Source: an uncultured Polaribacter sp.
GTDB lineage: Bacteria; Bacteroidota; Bacteroidia; Flavobacteriales; Flavobacteriaceae
Reading direction: 5' to 3'
Assembly: GCA_943787375.1 (NCBI GenBank)
Contig: CALSME010000009.1
Location: 27,434 to 91,433, forward strand
DNA: 64,000 nucleotides
Within the stretch, counting starts at the first letter, position 1, and each line of letters starts with the position of its first letter. Below are positions 52,065-63,400 of the stretch, in pieces. The translations under genes were made by a program, and so were the position numbers. The notes under the pieces were generated by a model. It saw only the letters and a list, made by a program, of their open reading frames with translations, made no database searches and had not been told where the DNA came from.

Positions 52065-53420
52065 TTAATTAACTTCTTTGTTGCTGTCGATTTTATCAAC
52101 AATAAAATGACCTAAATTTTTCCCTTGTTCCAATCCATTATCGACAGCTGCTCTATAATGAATTCCACCATACATTCTACTAATTGCGGCTTCACTTGAG
52201 GCATCGTAAAAAGAGCTAAAACTACGTATCGGCAACCCAAATTGTAATTCTGTATCGTCATCAAAAGCAAAATTATCTCCAAAGAGGGCTGTTAAAACAA
52301 CAGAGGCAGCACCTGAAACCACAGAGTGACCACTTGTATACTCTGGGAAAGGAGGTGTTTGTAAAATAGGCAACCAATCTGCATCAATATTTTGATTAAT
52401 TAACGTTTCTGGGCGAATTAAATTTGTCCTGTATTTTTCATCCCAACAACTAATAAAAGCATCAGCAATTGCTAATGATGTTTTGGTATAGGCATTTACG
52501 GTTTGCATTAAATTTGCATTCGATTTCTTGGCGGCTATTTTCACAATTCCAATCCAGTGTGCTCCTGGAGTTATTTTCTTAGTAGCAAACATAAAATGCC
52601 CTCTGGTTACAGAAACATAAGGGTTACAATCCCAAAATTGTGCAATGGCAACCTCTTCAGAATGGTCTCCTTTCTTAGTAATGTTTTCGCTAATAGTGTA
52701 TACTTCTAACAATTCTTTGTAAAACTGTGATCCTTTTTCTAATGAAAATTCTGGGTGAGGTAATGGCTTAAACTGGTCTGCAGATTGTAATAAAAAAGGT
52801 CTAATTTTATTCCAGTGAGGCTCAATTGCGTCCATATATGCAGGAGGTGTTGGTTGCCATCTTGACGCGTCGTCTGTGTCTACTGTATATTTAGGCATCG
52901 TTCGCGTTTGATTATAATTGTCTGCATCCATCCACTTTTTAATATGTGAAACCACTTTTAAAGCATAAGTTTTAGAGGCTAAAAATTCTTGTTCGTTGGT
53001 GTTTTGCCATTTCTGGTACAAACTATCTTTTAAAACATCTAGTTTCTCTTCAGAAAAGATCAATATTTTACTCACCTCCATGTGGGCAATTAAAGCCGCT
53101 ACGTTTGCATTTATCTTTTTATTGTCATCCATTTTCGGTATGAAATTCAAACCATTTACGGTATGAACTAAAGAGGCATACATGGTATCTTTTTGCACCA
53201 GTATCTCATAAGCGGCAACGTTAGGATATGCAAAAATTCGACTTGCAACAGGAGGTGAAAAAATATCATGAATCATAATATTTGTTACCTTATCTACAGA
53301 AGCATGATAGGTATCGGGACTAATTATAATAGGTGTTGATGGTTTCTGACATTGTGTCAAAACACCAATTAAAGCCACAAAAAAGAGTCGCTTTGTGAAA
53401 CTATAAATCGAATTCTTCAT
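52065..53420 (-). CDS. PAP2/vanadium haloperoxidase-family lipoprotein
   Basis: A 451-residue lipoprotein (signal to ~24, LIGVLTQC) with the PAP2-superfamily fold shared by acid phosphatases and vanadium haloperoxidases. The three active-site motifs are present in order: KYRTNLIRPETL, FPEYTSGHSVVSGAASV and SRMYGGIHYRAAVDNG. It lacks the halide-binding features that I could confirm, so phosphatase activity is as likely as peroxidase. It lies 4 bases downstream of the third VCBS gene, and members of this pairing recur next to SusCD genes in marine Bacteroidetes by my recollection. Its role in a sugar locus is unclear. Confidence 0.88.
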   Translation of the reverse strand: MKNSIYSFTKRLFFVALIGVLTQCQKPSTPIIISPDTYHASVDKVTNIMIHDIFSPPVASRIFAYPNVAAYEILVQKDTMYASLVHTVNGLNFIPKMDDNKKINANVAALIAHMEVSKILIFSEEKLDVLKDSLYQKWQNTNEQEFLASKTYALKVVSHIKKWMDADNYNQTRTMPKYTVDTDDASRWQPTPPAYMDAIEPHWNKIRPFLLQSADQFKPLPHPEFSLEKGSQFYKELLEVYTISENITKKGDHSEEVAIAQFWDCNPYVSVTRGHFMFATKKITPGAHWIGIVKIAAKKSNANLMQTVNAYTKTSLAIADAFISCWDEKYRTNLIRPETLINQNIDADWLPILQTPPFPEYTSGHSVVSGAASVVLTALFGDNFAFDDDTELQFGLPIRSFSSFYDASSEAAISRMYGGIHYRAAVDNGLEQGKNLGHFIVDKIDSNKEVN

Positions 53421-53424
53421 CTTT

Positions 53425-56400
53425 TTATTTTTTTATATTTAAAATGTATGATTTTCCATTATTGGAGAGCACCAAGTACTCTTGTTCGTTTAATTTCATA
53501 ATTTTTCTTCCCAGATAATCTTTTGGCAATTGCAATGATTTTTTTGAGGTAATTCCCGTTTCAGAGAAATGTAAAACACCTCCAGAGTTGGACATACTGT
53601 TTCCGAGTTCAGTTACAAATCCATCATAATTTCCTGTATAAAATATATCATTCCCTGTTACATGAATGTCTTCTATTGTACTTAATTGTGCTTCTTTCGG
53701 AAGGGATATAGGTGAAAAACCATTCGCACTATTTACATATAGCATGGAACGCAGTTCGTAAATATATTTGGTTTCCAAAATAGATTTTTCATCTTTTAAT
53801 TTTAGATCTTCAATAGTTTGTACTTCTGAAAAAGCAGCGTATTTTAAAAATTGCTTTTTTAACTTTGGAATTTGTTGCACCAATTTATCTTTGGATGCAA
53901 ATGGGACATCGATTCCAAAATAGTTGTAAAAAATCAATTGATCCAATTGTTTGTTTCCATCAAAGTCATCTAAATAAATTTTTACTGGATTTTTCTCGGA
54001 AGCTTTCCACTTAAAATTAGTTCCTGTATTTCCTCCAAAAATATCTAACAATCCATCTTTATTAATATCGTTTATTTCCAAAACATTCCACATTCCATGG
54101 GTTTTATCTAAGCCTAGTTTTTTCGTTTGGTTTTCGAACTGTCCTTCTTTTGTATATGAATAAACAGTAATCGGCATCCAATCTCCAGCAAGGATTAGTT
54201 CGACTTGTCCATCATTTTCTAAATCGGCCCATTTGCTATCGGTAATCATTCCAAAACGTTTTTTTGCTGCAATTTCAAAATTGTTATTCCCTGTATTCTT
54301 AAGTATAAAGCTAAACGGTGTTAAACCATAGGCTTCAGGAATGGATCGATTTCCAATAAATAAATCTTGAAATCCATCTTTGTTAAAATCAAAAGAAGAA
54401 ACGCTACCCCCATTGGTTGCTAATAATCTTGCTTCGAGTTTTGTGAAATTTCCTTTACCGTCATTCAAATAGACACGGTCTTCTAACATTGAGTGACCTT
54501 CTTTGAAGTCATTTCCACCACTGAGTGCATAGATGTCTAAATCTGCATCGTTATCAATATCAAAAGCAATGGCGTCTACATCTTCGTACATTTTATCAAG
54601 TTCAAATACTGGCGTATTTATTGGTGTATATTTTCCCTGTTTTGTTTGAAAATACAATACAGGTTCTTGGTTTCTGGCACCTCCAATAAAAAGATCTTTT
54701 AAGCCATCCCCATTAAAATCAGCTTGAACCACAGAAGGCCCTTCTGTAGATAATTTCTCTGGCATTAATGCTTCTCTTTCGTAGTCTAAGAAATTATTTT
54801 CGATATGTGTGTATAAAAATTCTTCTTGTATCACTTTCTTAAAAGGTGAAAAAGTATGAACTGAAGTTTCTTCTTTATTAAGGGTGATTTCTTTATTTAT
54901 GGAAACTTCTTTTTGAAGTGTTTTGGTCCCATCATTCCATAACACTATTAAAGAATCTACGGCGGTTATAGCTCCCAATCCAAAGTGTACTTTTCTTGTA
55001 GAACTTGATAAGAATCCTCGAACGGTTGTTTGTTCTTTATAAAAAACATTATCATCTGCATAGAGATATACTTTGGCCCCATTGGTATTGAGACTTTTAT
55101 TTTTTTCGAATAGTTGAAGGGTCAGATAGTTTGCCCCTATTGTCTTATTTTCTAATAAAGTGGCTTTATCATTCAGATTGTTTACCACAAGATCTAAATC
55201 GCCATCTAAATCTAAATCTGAATAAGCAGCACCATTAGAGTAACTCGTTTTTTTGGCAGCATTGATGGCTGTTTTATGAAAGTCTAAATTTCCGTTGTTT
55301 TGAAATAAGACATTTGACAATCCCAACATTGGCATTGTTTCAATTAATTTTTTCTCTAAGGTATCCTGCTGATTTGCTTCGTATTTTGCAAAATCCACAT
55401 TGCTTATATAATTTACGTAATCTAAATCATTTGGGCGCTTATAAATCCCATTTGTAATGTAAATATCTTGCAATCCATCATTATTATAATCCAATAATAA
55501 CGGTGACCAACTCCAATCTGTTGCGTGAGTTTCAGTTTGAAGCGCCACATCAGAAAAATGACTTCCTTTATTTATTTGCAAATGATTTCTTGCATATTGC
55601 TGTTGAAATCCAAATGCCTTTTTTATTTCATTAATTTTATCAGAATCTTCTCCGCCAGATTTTAAAAATACGTCAGCTTTATAGGGCATCATGTCTAAGG
55701 TAATCAAATCCAACTGTGCATCGTTATTAATGTCAGCTACATCAACTCCCATCGTAAATCGTGAAGTGCTATTAAAATAGTCAGCGTTAGACTCGGTAAA
55801 GGTTTTGTTTCCATTATTGATGTATAGGTAATCATTTTCATGAAAATCATTACCTACATAAATATCCAATAGCCCATCATTATTTACATCAGATGTTGCA
55901 ATTGCCAAACCGTATCCAAGTGCACTATTATAGATTCCTGCTTTTTTAGTAACATCTTCAAATTTAATCTTTCCTGTTTCAATTTTATTTTCAAACAAAA
56001 TATCGCCCGAAAAAGTTGCAGGCTTCTTTCTCAATTTAATGTTTCCATAAGAATACGTTGAATGCACAGAGTGATTTAACAAATACATGTCCATATCGCC
56101 ATCTTGATCATAATCAAAAAAAGAAGCCTGTGTAGAAAATCCTGAAAAGTCCAATCCGTACGCTTTTGCATTTTCTTGAAAAGTAGCATCCCCTTTATTG
56201 ATATACAGCTCATTTTTCGCCTTTAATCCTTTGTAATTTCCCACTTTACAGACATAGATATCTAAGTGTCCGTCGTTATTAATATCCACCATCGTCACCC
56301 CTGTAGACCATGTACTATCCTGAGTTATTTTACTTGGCAATGAAATATCTTTAAACTTTAAGCTCCCAAGATTGAGGTACAATTTATCTGGTTTTTGATT

Positions 56401-56649
56401 TGCTGTTAAGTAAATATCATCCAGACCATCATTATTAATATCACCTAAAGAAACTCCACCTCCATTATAATAATAGAGATATTCGATAATATTTAAGTCT
56501 CCTTTTGCTGTTAAATCATTTGAAAAATCAATACCCGAAGCAGAAGCATTTACTTCCAAAAAGAGTTCTTTTTCTGTAGTTTTCTCTACAACTTGCTCTT
56601 TTGAGCAGCCTACCAAAATAAGTGCTGTAAAAATGATTTTTTTTATCAT
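53425..56649 (-). CDS. FG-GAP/VCBS repeat and ASPIC/UnbV domain lipoprotein (third copy)
   Basis: A 1,074-residue lipoprotein (MIKKIIFTALILVGC, Cys15). It is filled with FG-GAP/VCBS repeats that fold as beta-propeller blades and carry Ca-type DxDxDG loops, such as DINNDGLDDIYLT and DYDQDGDMDMYLLN. An ASPIC/UnbV segment is near residue 548 (VRGFLSSSTRKVHFGLGA). A second propeller follows, with a C-terminal YLGRKIMKLNEQEYLVLSNN end. It is exported and probably surface-exposed; it could bind glycan, protein or the SusCD complex. It is 1 base after the second copy and 4 bases before the PAP2 gene. The function is unknown. Confidence 0.93.
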   Translation of the reverse strand: MIKKIIFTALILVGCSKEQVVEKTTEKELFLEVNASASGIDFSNDLTAKGDLNIIEYLYYYNGGGVSLGDINNDGLDDIYLTANQKPDKLYLNLGSLKFKDISLPSKITQDSTWSTGVTMVDINNDGHLDIYVCKVGNYKGLKAKNELYINKGDATFQENAKAYGLDFSGFSTQASFFDYDQDGDMDMYLLNHSVHSTYSYGNIKLRKKPATFSGDILFENKIETGKIKFEDVTKKAGIYNSALGYGLAIATSDVNNDGLLDIYVGNDFHENDYLYINNGNKTFTESNADYFNSTSRFTMGVDVADINNDAQLDLITLDMMPYKADVFLKSGGEDSDKINEIKKAFGFQQQYARNHLQINKGSHFSDVALQTETHATDWSWSPLLLDYNNDGLQDIYITNGIYKRPNDLDYVNYISNVDFAKYEANQQDTLEKKLIETMPMLGLSNVLFQNNGNLDFHKTAINAAKKTSYSNGAAYSDLDLDGDLDLVVNNLNDKATLLENKTIGANYLTLQLFEKNKSLNTNGAKVYLYADDNVFYKEQTTVRGFLSSSTRKVHFGLGAITAVDSLIVLWNDGTKTLQKEVSINKEITLNKEETSVHTFSPFKKVIQEEFLYTHIENNFLDYEREALMPEKLSTEGPSVVQADFNGDGLKDLFIGGARNQEPVLYFQTKQGKYTPINTPVFELDKMYEDVDAIAFDIDNDADLDIYALSGGNDFKEGHSMLEDRVYLNDGKGNFTKLEARLLATNGGSVSSFDFNKDGFQDLFIGNRSIPEAYGLTPFSFILKNTGNNNFEIAAKKRFGMITDSKWADLENDGQVELILAGDWMPITVYSYTKEGQFENQTKKLGLDKTHGMWNVLEINDINKDGLLDIFGGNTGTNFKWKASEKNPVKIYLDDFDGNKQLDQLIFYNYFGIDVPFASKDKLVQQIPKLKKQFLKYAAFSEVQTIEDLKLKDEKSILETKYIYELRSMLYVNSANGFSPISLPKEAQLSTIEDIHVTGNDIFYTGNYDGFVTELGNSMSNSGGVLHFSETGITSKKSLQLPKDYLGRKIMKLNEQEYLVLSNNGKSYILNIKK

Positions 56650-56650
56650 A

Positions 56651-59600
56651 TTAATAGTTATAAACTTCTAATGAATCGTTGTTTTTGGAGATAAATAGTT
56701 GGTCTTTAATTATTTTAAGATCTCGTACCTGTCCTTTTATTTTTAAACCACTTCCTGTTTGATGAAATTTAAATTGATGTGCCCCAATATTTTCTAAATA
56801 TGTTCCAAAGGAAGCGTCATAGCGACCAAATTCTGGTTGAACACCGTCTAAATTCCCACCTAAAAAGAGGTCTTGATCTCCGTCTTTGTCAAAGTCAGAA
56901 ACTGCAATCGCATACACGGGTGAAAACTGTGTTTCTTGAGGTAATTCTTGAACTTTAAATTGATAATCACCTTTATTAATAAGGAGTATTGAACTCAATG
57001 TATTTACTTCTAAAAGAGTAGTTTCCTGAAGTTGTTCTTTGGTAAAAATGTCCGAAATAGTTGCCGATTTAAAAGATTCGTAATCTGGATACTTTTTACT
57101 TAAATATTTTAATTGATCTATTAAATTGTGTCGGAGTGCATACGGATATACATTTTCGTTCTCTCCTGTAAAACAAAGAATTGGATCTAGAAATCCGTTA
57201 TTATCAAAATCATTTAGTAATAATTTAATCGGATTTTTTTTAGAGGCTTTAAATCGGCTATTCAAACCATGATTTCCAAGGATCAAATCTACATTTCCAT
57301 CCGCATCTAAATCTCCTTTTTCAATAGTTTTCCACCAACCTTTAATCGCTGACAACGGACTATTATCTAATTTTGTAAATCTTCCATTTTCATTTTTAAA
57401 AACTTCAATTCCCATAAATTCACCGACTACTATTAAATCTTGGTAGCCGTTTTTATTAATGTCTACAAAAGTGGCATCTGTAATCATGCCTAAATTTTTC
57501 AATTGAGGTGCTAAGCTTTCAGATTGCTCTGTAAAATTACCTAATCCGTCATTTATTAATAAAAATCCTGAACCCGGAACTCCATAAGAATTCGGAATGG
57601 CTCTTTCTCCAACAAATAAATCCAGATCATTATCATTATCAATATCTGCAACCGTAACGGTACTCGAAGCATGATATTTATTGGCAATCGGCAAAAGTTG
57701 TTTGGAAACTGTAAAATTCCCTTTACCATCATTTAAATATAGTTTGTCTAAATAATTAGCACTGTAAATAGATGTTTCAATACTTCCACTACAAACATAT
57801 AGATCCAAATCTCCATCACCATCCGCATCAAAAAAGGCACTTTCGGTATCTTCAGCAGCTCGTTGTTTGTCAAAAACAGTTGTTTTTACAGCTTTAAAAG
57901 TATTTTCTTTTTGAATGAATAAAGAAGCAATATTGTTTTTAGAGCCTCCAATAAAAAGATCTTTAGTACCGTCATTATTTACATCTGCCACCGATATTTT
58001 TGGTCCTTCTGTACTTCTCATAAAAGGTAATAATCGGTCTACATTAAAATCAATGTAATTGTTTTCTTTGTGGACAAACTGAATGGTCTTGTTGTCTTTT
58101 ACAAATATATTTTTTGCAATTAAACGTTGGTCTTTTGAAACTAATTCTGCATCTTTTTCAGAAAGCGTCAACGTTTTATTCACGACAACATTTTCTAGTT
58201 GTGTTCTTTTCCCAGAAGGCCAAGTTACGGTTAACGAAACATTGTCCTTACCATGAAAACCAAAATTAGGACGGTTGTCCATGGAAGATTGAAAACCTCT
58301 AACAGGTTGTTGCTCTAAATAATAATCACCCTTTTTTGTAGCTAATTTTATTTTGGCTCCAATCGCATTTGTATTTGCTCCTTCTCCTTTTAAAACTAGT
58401 TTGAGATAGTTGGATTTGGTAGTATCTAAATTATTTTTGTAGATAAACAACGGCATGTTTACGTTGTTTACCACCAAATCTAAATCACCATCATTGTCCA
58501 AATCACCATAGGCAGCACCGTTGGAAAATCCTTCTGTATTTAATCCATTATTTTCACGTTCAAAAGTAAGGTCACTTTTATTGATATATGCATGGTTTTT
58601 TACTTTGTTTGAAGGAATAATATCAATCAATTTTTTATAGTCTACTTTATTATCTTTTACAATAGACATCAACACTTCTTCGTTGGAAACATAACGCAAA
58701 TAATCTTGATTTGTTAAATCTTTATAGATCCCATTTGCAATAAATAAATCTTTAGCCCCATCATTGTTCATATCAAAAAAGAGAGCACCCCAACTCCAGT
58801 CAGAAGCATCTACCCCACTAAATCGCCCCACTTCACTAAACGTTTCATTGTGGTTATTTAATTGCAACATATTTCGAGTAAACTGATGGTAATAGTCGTT
58901 TTTAAGATTGTATTGGTACTTGTTCCAGTCTTCAAAGGTAGTAACGGTTTTCAATCGTTCGTATTCGTTTGGCAACATTTCTGTTACAAAAATATCGCTA
59001 TAACCATCATTGTTAATATCGGCTGCATCGGCACCCATAGAAGCACCACTAATCGAATTAATTGCATTGGTTAATTGTTCTTTAAAGGTTCCATTTTGCT
59101 GATTGATATAGAGGTAATCTCTTTCAAAAAAGTCATTAGATACATAAATGTCTTCCCAGCCATCGTTATTTATATCACTAACGGTAACACCCAATCCAAA
59201 ACCAATGACACTGCCATAAATACCTGCTTTTTCGCTTACATCCGTAAAGTGATTGTTATTATTTTCAAATAACTTATCGCCTCCTAATACATCGCGGACT
59301 GGACGCTCGTTCTTGGTTAGGTTAAAACTTCCGATCGCTTGGTAAGAATTATTTAGTAAATACACATCTAAATCCCCATCTTTATCATAATCAAAGAATG
59401 ATGCATGTGTAGAAAATCCTAAATCAGCCAGGCCATAAGCCATCGCTTTTTCTGTAAATGAACCATCTCCTTGGTTGATAAATAACTCATTTTGTTTGTT
59501 ATCTCCAGCAACGTCTCCTGAATTACATACATAAATATCTAAAAGTCCGTCGGCATTAATATCGACCATTGAAACACCTGTAGACCATGATTTTGTCCCT

Positions 59601-59914
59601 CCAACATTAGCAGTTTCTGTAGCATCTTCAAATTGAAAACTCCCTTTATTTAGGTACAACTTGTTTTCATTTAAGTTTGAAGTTAAGTAAATATCTTGTA
59701 AACCATCATTGTTTACATCACCAATAGCAACACCGCCACCGTTGTAAAAATTACGATAACGATAAACATTAAAATCTGTGGTAGATACTAAATCGTTACT
59801 AAAAAAAACATTTGTTGTTTCGGCTGACAAGAGTTCAAATTGTGGTTTCTGATTTGTATTATTAGTACAAGCGGCCAGAATTACCAATAAAAAAACAGGA
59901 TATAAATTTTTCAT
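56651..59914 (-). CDS. FG-GAP/VCBS repeat and ASPIC/UnbV domain lipoprotein (second copy)
   Basis: A 1,087-residue paralogue of the genes on either side, with lipoprotein signal MKNLYPVFLLVILAAC. The first propeller contains blades like GDVNNDGLQDIYLTSN and DYDKDGDLDVYLLN. The ASPIC/UnbV region is near residue 544 (PVRGFQSSMDNRPNFGFHG, then VTWPSGKRTQLENVV). The second propeller has LDADGNVDLILGNHGLNSRF and DFDKDGDQDLFLGGN. The C-terminus (SGLKIKGQVRDLKIIKDQLF) matches the first copy, where it reads IKGQIRDFNILEINHKKHL. It is 3 bases from the small lipoprotein gene upstream and 1 base from the third copy. Confidence 0.93.
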   Translation of the reverse strand: MKNLYPVFLLVILAACTNNTNQKPQFELLSAETTNVFFSNDLVSTTDFNVYRYRNFYNGGGVAIGDVNNDGLQDIYLTSNLNENKLYLNKGSFQFEDATETANVGGTKSWSTGVSMVDINADGLLDIYVCNSGDVAGDNKQNELFINQGDGSFTEKAMAYGLADLGFSTHASFFDYDKDGDLDVYLLNNSYQAIGSFNLTKNERPVRDVLGGDKLFENNNNHFTDVSEKAGIYGSVIGFGLGVTVSDINNDGWEDIYVSNDFFERDYLYINQQNGTFKEQLTNAINSISGASMGADAADINNDGYSDIFVTEMLPNEYERLKTVTTFEDWNKYQYNLKNDYYHQFTRNMLQLNNHNETFSEVGRFSGVDASDWSWGALFFDMNNDGAKDLFIANGIYKDLTNQDYLRYVSNEEVLMSIVKDNKVDYKKLIDIIPSNKVKNHAYINKSDLTFERENNGLNTEGFSNGAAYGDLDNDGDLDLVVNNVNMPLFIYKNNLDTTKSNYLKLVLKGEGANTNAIGAKIKLATKKGDYYLEQQPVRGFQSSMDNRPNFGFHGKDNVSLTVTWPSGKRTQLENVVVNKTLTLSEKDAELVSKDQRLIAKNIFVKDNKTIQFVHKENNYIDFNVDRLLPFMRSTEGPKISVADVNNDGTKDLFIGGSKNNIASLFIQKENTFKAVKTTVFDKQRAAEDTESAFFDADGDGDLDLYVCSGSIETSIYSANYLDKLYLNDGKGNFTVSKQLLPIANKYHASSTVTVADIDNDNDLDLFVGERAIPNSYGVPGSGFLLINDGLGNFTEQSESLAPQLKNLGMITDATFVDINKNGYQDLIVVGEFMGIEVFKNENGRFTKLDNSPLSAIKGWWKTIEKGDLDADGNVDLILGNHGLNSRFKASKKNPIKLLLNDFDNNGFLDPILCFTGENENVYPYALRHNLIDQLKYLSKKYPDYESFKSATISDIFTKEQLQETTLLEVNTLSSILLINKGDYQFKVQELPQETQFSPVYAIAVSDFDKDGDQDLFLGGNLDGVQPEFGRYDASFGTYLENIGAHQFKFHQTGSGLKIKGQVRDLKIIKDQLFISKNNDSLEVYNY

Positions 59915-59917
59915 TTC

Positions 59918-60493
59918 TTAATTGACTAAAGCGTTGTATTTGTATGCTAAGTTTTCTATTAAAACGGCAACATCTTTCTCCGACTCTTTTGAAATTTGTA
60001 TTTGTCGGTTTCCATCGATTTTTACTAAAAGTCCTTTTTTTACTTCTATAAAAGGATTTCCAGGATACCATTTTAGTATTGTGTCTTGAACTACAGGAAA
60101 TAGATTGTCTGCTTGTAAGGTCTTGTTCCAAGGAGCCCATGCAGAATAAGTGAACTTTAAATTCATTCCTGTGATGATGTCTCGATTGCTAAATTGTGCA
60201 TAAAACAGCATTTTAATGGCTTTAGTTTTAAGTGTACTATCTTTTGAACGTAAAACCCTTTTTACATAGTTATTATTTCCACCATGGGTAACCAATCCTT
60301 TGCTATTTAGATCCCAACAGATTTCATAAAATTCTTTCCTCGTGTCACCAAACTTTAAATTGTACATAAGAGTATCGTTTTTAATGCCCGTTGCCAATTC
60401 TCTTTCTACCAATTTTGTATAATCGGATTGACAAGAGTACAAGAATAAGGTACTTAAAATAAGAAACACGAGCGTACGATTATTGTATTTCAT
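59918..60493 (-). CDS. conserved hypothetical lipoprotein of the VCBS cluster
   Basis: A 191-residue lipoprotein (MKYNNRTLVFLILSTLFLYSC, Cys21) with no family I can name. Conserved-looking parts are NLKFGDTRKEFYEICWDLN, NLKFTYSAWAPWNK and KVDGN-like VKIDGNRQIQISK. The start is the ATG at 60491-60493, overlapping the first VCBS gene by 14 bases; an earlier ATG at 60511 lies deeper in that gene. It is translationally coupled between the first and second VCBS copies, so it likely belongs to their complex. I have the impression that homologues accompany VCBS genes elsewhere. Confidence 0.75.
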   Translation of the reverse strand: MKYNNRTLVFLILSTLFLYSCQSDYTKLVERELATGIKNDTLMYNLKFGDTRKEFYEICWDLNSKGLVTHGGNNNYVKRVLRSKDSTLKTKAIKMLFYAQFSNRDIITGMNLKFTYSAWAPWNKTLQADNLFPVVQDTILKWYPGNPFIEVKKGLLVKIDGNRQIQISKESEKDVAVLIENLAYKYNALVN

Positions 60494-63400
60494 AAATTTG
60501 TAAACTTTCATTATTGAGTGTTGTTAATAGGTGTTTTTTATGATTTATTTCAAGGATATTAAAATCTCTTATTTGTCCTTTTATTTGTAATGAAATTATT
60601 TTTTCAAAAATATTTTTCTGCTTACTACCATAGAGTAACCAGCCCTCAGAGGCATCTTGTCTGCCAAACTGCGGTTTTACAAGGTATTGATTTCCTCCGA
60701 ATAAAAGATCTAAATACCCATCCTTATTGACGTCTATTGTTGCAATTGCTGTGACATTTGAATATTGAATTTCATTCGGTAATTTTACAGGTATGTATTT
60801 ATTATCGGTATTCACAAAAAGAGTTGTCTGTACTGTATTCACATCAAAAACTCTTGCTTTATCTAGCTGTTCTTTTGTAAAGATAGAGCGCATCGTAGCA
60901 TTTGCATACGCTTTATAATACAGTAGTTTTTGTTTTAAACTCGCAATTTGACCTATTAGTTCATCTCTGTCTACAATTGGATAGTAATCGTTTCCTTTTT
61001 TATAACAAATAATAGACTCTTCGGTGCCATTGCTATCAAAATCAGCAACATACATTCTCATGGTGTTTTTAAAAAATGTATTTTCGCCTTTATTTCCCGC
61101 AATAATATCGAGGTCTCCATCTGCATCTATATCTACAATCTGCAGTTTTTTCCAAAATCCATTGGTATTTTCCAATCCAAATTCTTTTGTTGCGTTAATT
61201 AATTTGCCTGAGGCAATCTTAAAAACCTGAATTGCCATCCATTCTCCTGCAACAATAAGTTCTTTTTTTCCATCATTATTAAGATCTTTCCATGCTGCAT
61301 CCGTGATCAAACCCATGTTTTTTAGAGCTTTTTCGTTTGAGATTTCGTACCAGTTATTTCCTTTATTTTCTAAAAGATAACCATCACTAGGAACACCGTA
61401 GGTTTCTACTTTAAACCGTTCTCCAACAAATAAATCTTGATCTCCATCTTGATCATAATCGTACGCGGTTACTGTTGATGAACTAATAGGGGTTTTAAAA
61501 GGTAAGACCGTTTTAGAAGTTGTAAAGTTGTTATTACCATCATTAATATACAATCGATCATATAATGAATAGTCATATTTTGAAAATGATTTTCCGCCAC
61601 TAGTTACATACAAATCTAAATCACCATCATTATCGCTATCAAAGAAGAGCGCATCAGTATCTTCCGAAGAAGCATGCATTTGAAAAGGCTTTGACAGTTC
61701 TTTATACGATTGGTCTTTTTGAGATATAAAAAGTGTTCCTGTTTGCCCTTTAGCACCTCCAATATAAAAATCTTGCTGTCCATCATTATTAATATCTGCA
61801 CTGGTAATGTGTGGGCCTTCATTATTGTACATTTCTGGCAATAACTGTTCTCTATTAAAATCTACAGCTTTGTTTTCTTTGTGCTTAAAATTCACAACTG
61901 CTTGGGTTAATTTTAATAGACTTCTTTGTGAAACTTCTTTTTTTGAATTTCCTTTTAAGGGTGTATTAGGATCCTGAAAAGTGTACACTGAATTTGTTTT
62001 TAAAGCTGTAAAAGTTGATTCTGAACCCGAAACCCATTCTATTTTAAGACTGTCTATGTTAGTGCAATTGCCCAAACCAAAAGTAAGTTGGTGAGACACC
62101 GAGCTTTGAAATCCTCTTGATGGGAAATTTTCTAAAACACTGTATTTGTCATTATTGTAATACACTTCAACTTTTGATCCAATTGATTGGGTGTTTTTTA
62201 ATGTTCCTTTTAGTTGAACAGTAATGCTTTTTTGCTTTGTACTATCTGTTGTATTTTTATAAATAAATGCAGGCATATTTACATTATTTACAACGAGGTC
62301 AAGATCACCATCATTGTCTAAATCGCCATAAGCAGTTCCATTACTAAAACTGGGTTGTTGTAGGCCCCATTCTATTGTTTGATCTTTAAATTGAAAATCG
62401 CCAGTATTCTTATAAATTGCATTGGCAACTGCTTTTGAAGGCATTCTATCAATTAATTTTTTCATGACTTGTTTGTCCGTTTGAATCAACTCTTTTATTT
62501 GATCCTCATTGGCCATGTAGGTTAAATAATCTCTATCTAACAAATCTTTATAAATACCATTACTAATAAAGATATCTTTTAATCCGTCATTGTCTGCATC
62601 AAATAGTAAAGTAGACCAACTCCATTCGGATGCATGAACATCAGAAAAACGGCTTATTTCGAAAAAGGTGTCATCGCCCATATTTTGATGTAACGCATTT
62701 CTTGAAAACTGGTAATGATACCCATTTTTTACTGCCAATGCATTCTTATCCCACGATTCAAATAAGGTTTTGGTACGTTGTCTTTGGATTGTTTTTGGTA
62801 ACATTTCAGTCACCATAATATCCGTGTTTCCATCATTGTTTAAATCTGCTGCATCTGCTCCCATAGAGCCCATTGAAATGGAATGAAATTGTTCCGTTAG
62901 TTGTTCCTTAAAAGTACCATCTTGCTGATTTACATAAAGGTAATCTCTTTCAAAAAAATCATTTGAAATAAAAATATCGGGCCAAGTATCCTTATTATAA
63001 TCACTGATTGTGATACCTAAACCAAATCCAATAGCACTGGAATAAATATGAGCTTCTTTGGTAACATCAACAAAAATATTATTATCATTTCGCAGTAATT
63101 TATTTCCTTTTTCAGTGGCATTATCCCGTTGATCTTTGATTAAATCATAGTTTCCAACAGAACGAATTGAATTGTTTAAAAGATAACAATCCAAATCTCC
63201 ATCTTTGTCATAGTCGAAAAAATTGGCTTGTACGCCTAATCCTGTAATATCTAAACCGTATTTTTTAGACTGTTCACTAAAAGTTAAATTACCATTATTG
63301 ATAAAAAGTTGATTGTGTCTGTTGTTATCTCTTGGAGGGCCTGCTTGACAAACGTAAATATCTAACAATCCATCAGAATTGATATCTACAAAAGTAACAC

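Noticed and set aside
52065..53420. Firm vanadium haloperoxidase assignment
   Set aside because: Only the shared PAP2 motifs are visible; phosphatase activity cannot be excluded from sequence.
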